Part shown: positions 22,453 to 23,832 of the stretch, piece after piece
Layout of the letters: every line of letters starts with the position of its first letter
Numbering within the stretch: the stretch's first letter is position 1
From: JACRCE01 sp038043305
GTDB taxonomy: Bacteria > Desulfobacterota > GWC2-55-46
DNA: 23,832 nt
Direction of reading: 5' to 3'
Assembly: GCA_038043305.1 (NCBI GenBank)
Contig: JBBTCG010000140.1
Coordinates: forward strand, 1-23,832
Made by a program: the position numbers and the translations under genes
Notes under the pieces: model-generated
The model's input: only the letters and a program-made list of their open reading frames with translations
What the model was told of the DNA's origin: nothing
Database searches by the model: none

Positions 22453-22770
22453 ACCGGCCCCGCCCTGTCCCAGGCCGCCCTCCTGCTTCATCGCCTGACA
22501 GACCTGCGAGCATCGCGTACAGTAGAACGTATGCGACAGATCATACTCCTTGTAGACCGGGCAGGTCTGGCACACGCAGTCCTTCTCCCACTGTATGGTC
22601 TTGCTTGTGCCTATGAGCGGATAACAGTACCCTGTCGGAACGTCACCCTTGACGTAGGTGGGGCACGCTGAACACTTGCATTTCTTCAGCACGTACTCCT
22701 GCCGCTTTCCGTACTCTTCATTGCTCATCGCCTCTATGCCGAACGCATCAATCCTGTCATACTTTCCCAT
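22450..22770 (-). CDS. DUF2769-like cysteine-rich protein
   Basis: 106 residues with ten cysteines arranged in repeated motifs: C31-x-C33-x2-C36 (KCKCSACPTY), C49, C65-x-C67-x2-C70 (DCVCQTCPVY) and C84-x2-C87-x3-C91. The two C-x-C-x2-C-P blocks with GYCYP between them fit the DUF2769 family as I recall it. Metal or Fe–S binding is likely but not shown. No membrane segment or signal peptide. AAAGGAGG sits 5 nt before the ATG, indicating strong translation. The stop codon lies at the border of a family A repeat, and a Gly-rich tail (GGLGQGGAG) ends the protein. Function unknown. Confidence 0.8.
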   Translation of the reverse strand: MGKYDRIDAFGIEAMSNEEYGKRQEYVLKKCKCSACPTYVKGDVPTGYCYPLIGTSKTIQWEKDCVCQTCPVYKEYDLSHTFYCTRCSQVCQAMKQEGGLGQGGAG

Positions 22771-22845
22771 AAAATCCTCCTTTCCGTTTCAATCCATGCC
22801 CCCGTGCGGAGGGCTGTTGAGGTTGAGACAACCCAATATCATATC

Positions 22846-22920
22846 GTGCAAGCCGAGGAGGCACGCATTCAGCAATCATACCCGGCGACAGGGTCCACGC
22901 GATGGCATCGGGGCTTGCAC
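22846..22920. other. Inverted repeat GTGCAAGCC/GGCTTGCAC
   Basis: Perfect 9-bp arms at 22846–22854 and 22912–22920 enclose about 57 nt, in the 158-bp gap between the lipoprotein and DUF2769 genes. It could be a folded leader of the DUF2769 transcript or an old repeat. Nothing else is seen in the gap. Confidence 0.35.
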
Positions 22921-22928
22921 AAGATAGC

Positions 22929-23219
22929 TCAATTATTACCCCAAGTGCCGCCACGCGCAACGCATTCCGCAGGGGTGTCACTCAGGTACGCATGCCCCTC
23001 GTGAGAGCAAAAGCCGGAAATCTTTGTGCCGGCATCTGGTCTCGGTCTTGGCTCCTTGCGACAACCGGTTACCATAAACATCATAAGCGCTACGCCAAGT
23101 AAAAGTCCGGTCTTTATATACTCCTTTCCATGCAATTGCAAATGCAATTGCATTCCACCCGCTATACGGGTGATATTTATTTTCGCCGACCTGTTGGATT
23201 GAACCATATTAGAGCGCAT
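22929..23219 (-). CDS. Small predicted lipoprotein
   Basis: 96 residues as called from the ATG at 23219, which has AAAGGAA about 10 nt upstream. A hydrophobic stretch TGLLLGVALMMFMVTGC ends in a lipobox (VTGC), so the mature protein would be lipidated at that cysteine and sit in the cell envelope. The mature part is only about 44 residues, with KEPRPRPDAG and two cysteines in CSHEGHAYLSDTPAEC followed by VARGGTW. The 38 residues before the hydrophobic core are long for a lipoprotein signal; a start at the internal ATG 23153 would give a normal n-region but lacks a properly spaced ribosome binding site. I do not recognise a named family. Confidence 0.65.
   Translation of the reverse strand: MRSNMVQSNRSAKINITRIAGGMQLHLQLHGKEYIKTGLLLGVALMMFMVTGCRKEPRPRPDAGTKISGFCSHEGHAYLSDTPAECVARGGTWGNN
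23130..23153. repeat. Double ATGCAATTGCA palindrome inside the lipoprotein gene
   Basis: Two overlapping copies of ATGCAATTGCA joined by an A, making a 24-bp self-complementary stretch. In the gene frame it encodes MQLHLQLH, including the possible internal start codon at 23153. Confidence 0.7.
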
Positions 23220-23282
23220 ATAACTTCGTTCCTTTCACGAAAAACAAATTGTCCCGGTCAATGCGTCATATAGTCTGTGTCA

Positions 23283-23310
23283 ACTATAGCCCATAATGGT
23301 TAGCTGTCAA
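23283..23310 (-). promoter_or_regulatory. Promoter of the lipoprotein gene
   Basis: On the − strand, TTGACA (23310–23305), a 16-nt spacer and TATAGT (23288–23283), about 60 nt upstream of the ATG at 23219. It lies just downstream of the strong terminator at 23342–23393, marking an independent transcription unit. Confidence 0.6.
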
Positions 23311-23341
23311 GCCCCGCCGTGCAATAAAGTGGCGCGGGACA

Positions 23342-23393
23342 AAATAAAACGGCGCAGGTTGGAAGCCTTGCTCCAACCTGCGCCGTTTTATTT
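23342..23393. terminator. Strong bidirectional intrinsic terminator
   Basis: A perfect 22-bp stem (core GGCGCAGGTTGGA with TCCAACCTGCGCC) with an 8-nt loop AGCCTTGC, flanked by A-rich and T-rich runs. On the − strand it follows the 69-residue membrane protein gene and ends in a T tract. Confidence 0.92.
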
Positions 23394-23419
23394 ATTAACC
23401 GCGTCAAGCGAGGGCGTGT

Positions 23420-23629
23420 TTACCTGCTTAACAGCGAATAAATGCTATATCCGGCGACGACTATCCCGGCGACAAGATTCACCGGCCTGCTCGACTCCGA
23501 CGAGCGCGGCATGAACAAGACGTCTATCCTGAAAGCCTCTGTGAATTTAGTCCTTACAAAAAAGGTCAATATCAGCAAAATACCGTAGGCCACGCCAAGT
23601 AACGTTACGAACATATCCAGATTTTTCAT
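23420..23629 (-). CDS. Small two-helix membrane protein
   Basis: 69 residues. Hydrophobic helices at about 7–25 (FVTLLGVAYGILLILTFFV) and 49–67 (VNLVAGIVVAGYSIYSLL) flank a polar loop with FRIDVLFMPRSSESSRP. AGGAG lies 9 nt before the ATG. The gene forms its own unit: a structured leader upstream and a strong terminator about 27 bp after the stop. I do not recognise the family and propose no function. Confidence 0.7.
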   Translation of the reverse strand: MKNLDMFVTLLGVAYGILLILTFFVRTKFTEAFRIDVLFMPRSSESSRPVNLVAGIVVAGYSIYSLLSR

Positions 23630-23638
23630 TGGACATCT

Positions 23639-23770
23639 CTCCTATCAGACCTCTTTGTTGAAAGGACGGCGCACCGCCTTTGCACACTGCTTGCTGAACT
23701 GGAAGGAGTTGCGTCATCAGGAAGCAAACCCCGTTATGTGATCTTGTTCTCCAACGGGGTTGGCTGCCTG
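23639..23770 (-). ncRNA. Structured leader RNA candidate upstream of the 69-residue membrane protein
   Basis: On the − strand three foldable elements precede the gene. P1 pairs 23718–23735 with 23753–23770, including a perfect AACCCCGTT/AACGGGGTT block and two single A·G mismatches. P2 pairs 23689–23697 with 23717–23725 (8 of 9 pairs) and shares a strand with P1, so the two are mutually exclusive. P3 is a small hairpin with a 4-nt loop at 23661–23681, ahead of the Shine–Dalgarno sequence at 23639–23643. This is the architecture expected of a regulatory leader, but I cannot match it to a known riboswitch class. The region could instead encode a + strand small RNA ending at the terminator at 23802. 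Confidence 0.45.
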
Positions 23771-23786
23771 CAAAAGCTCACGGATT

Positions 23787-23817
23787 TATATAACTAAGCG
23801 AAAAAGAGGGAAGGCAA
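23787..23817 (-). promoter_or_regulatory. Weak promoter candidate for the structured leader
   Basis: On the − strand, TTGCCT (23817–23812), a 19-nt spacer and TATATA (23792–23787) inside an AT-rich block. The −35 falls within the terminator hairpin at the window edge, so the assignment is tentative. Confidence 0.3.
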
Positions 23818-23832
23818 TGCCTTCCCTCTTTT
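23802..23832. terminator. Intrinsic terminator at the window edge
   Basis: A 14-bp stem AAAAGAGGGAAGGC/GCCTTCCCTCTTTT with a 3-nt loop AAT. On the − strand it is followed by a T run, so it probably ends a transcript entering from beyond the window; the + strand side is cut by the window end. Confidence 0.8.

Noticed and set aside
22282..22671. Plus-strand ORFs over the DUF2769 gene and nested repeats
   Set aside because: They translate repeats (HGHGS-like tracts) and the antisense of a well-supported cysteine-rich gene.
22757..22981. Minus-strand ORF of 74 residues between the lipoprotein and DUF2769 genes
   Set aside because: It overlaps the lipoprotein 3' end, has no convincing ribosome binding site, and the sequence shows no domain or signal.
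23661..23770. c-di-GMP (GEMM) riboswitch, 6S RNA or SRP RNA at the right edge
   Set aside because: GACGCAA and GGAAGG fragments recall these families, but the order of conserved blocks and the helices do not fit; left as an unclassified structured leader.

Overview
The window looks like a chromosomal, mostly housekeeping stretch from a Gram-negative, probably anaerobic bacterium of the deltaproteobacterial/Nitrospirota kind. This placement is an inference from gene content: a divIVA–DUF167 pair, two-subunit pyruvate carboxylase, an AMMECR1/Memo/radical-SAM system protein B, xerC–hslV–hslU, a type II lipoprotein signal, and abundant short palindromic intergenic repeats. I cannot name a genus. 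No tRNA, rRNA, CRISPR array, transposase or prophage was seen.

Layout. (1) 1–630, + strand: the 3' end of divIVA and a DUF167 gene. (2) 631–870: convergent gap filled with hairpin repeats. (3) 871–9158, − strand: a FitAB/VapBC-type toxin–antitoxin pair with its own promoter and operator, an AEC-family permease, pycB and pycA, gltX, a Memo-family protein and a monothiol thioredoxin–TPR protein. (4) 9159–9500: divergent promoter region. (5) 9501–18707, + strand: lepA, lepB, xerC, hslV, hslU, trxB, carbamate kinase, rmuC and a small membrane zinc-ribbon protein. (6) 18708–18990: convergent gap with a tandem duplication that copies the 3' end of the next gene. (7) 18991–23629, − strand: a PhnP-like metallo-hydrolase, a cytochrome b5-like heme-binding protein, a site-2 protease homologue and an AI-2E family membrane protein (one likely operon), then a DUF2769 cysteine-rich protein, a small lipoprotein and a 69-residue membrane protein behind a structured leader.

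How the genes work together. xerC–hslV–hslU matches the codVWX-type arrangement. lepA–lepB combines translation and secretion housekeeping. pycA–pycB form one anaplerotic enzyme. The remaining neighbours look like ordinary operon company and not a single pathway.

The most unusual content is intergenic. One palindromic family (core CCGTGAACCGTGACCGTGA, here family A) occurs six times, and each copy lies on or within about 6 bp of a stop codon. One copy supplies the last codons and stop of gltX, two inverted copies flank the Memo gene, and one contains other repeat families nested inside it. A second composite repeat occurs twice with its two inner modules in swapped order. I saw no obvious new defence or biosynthetic system. 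The repeat ecology and the structured leader at the right edge are the best leads.
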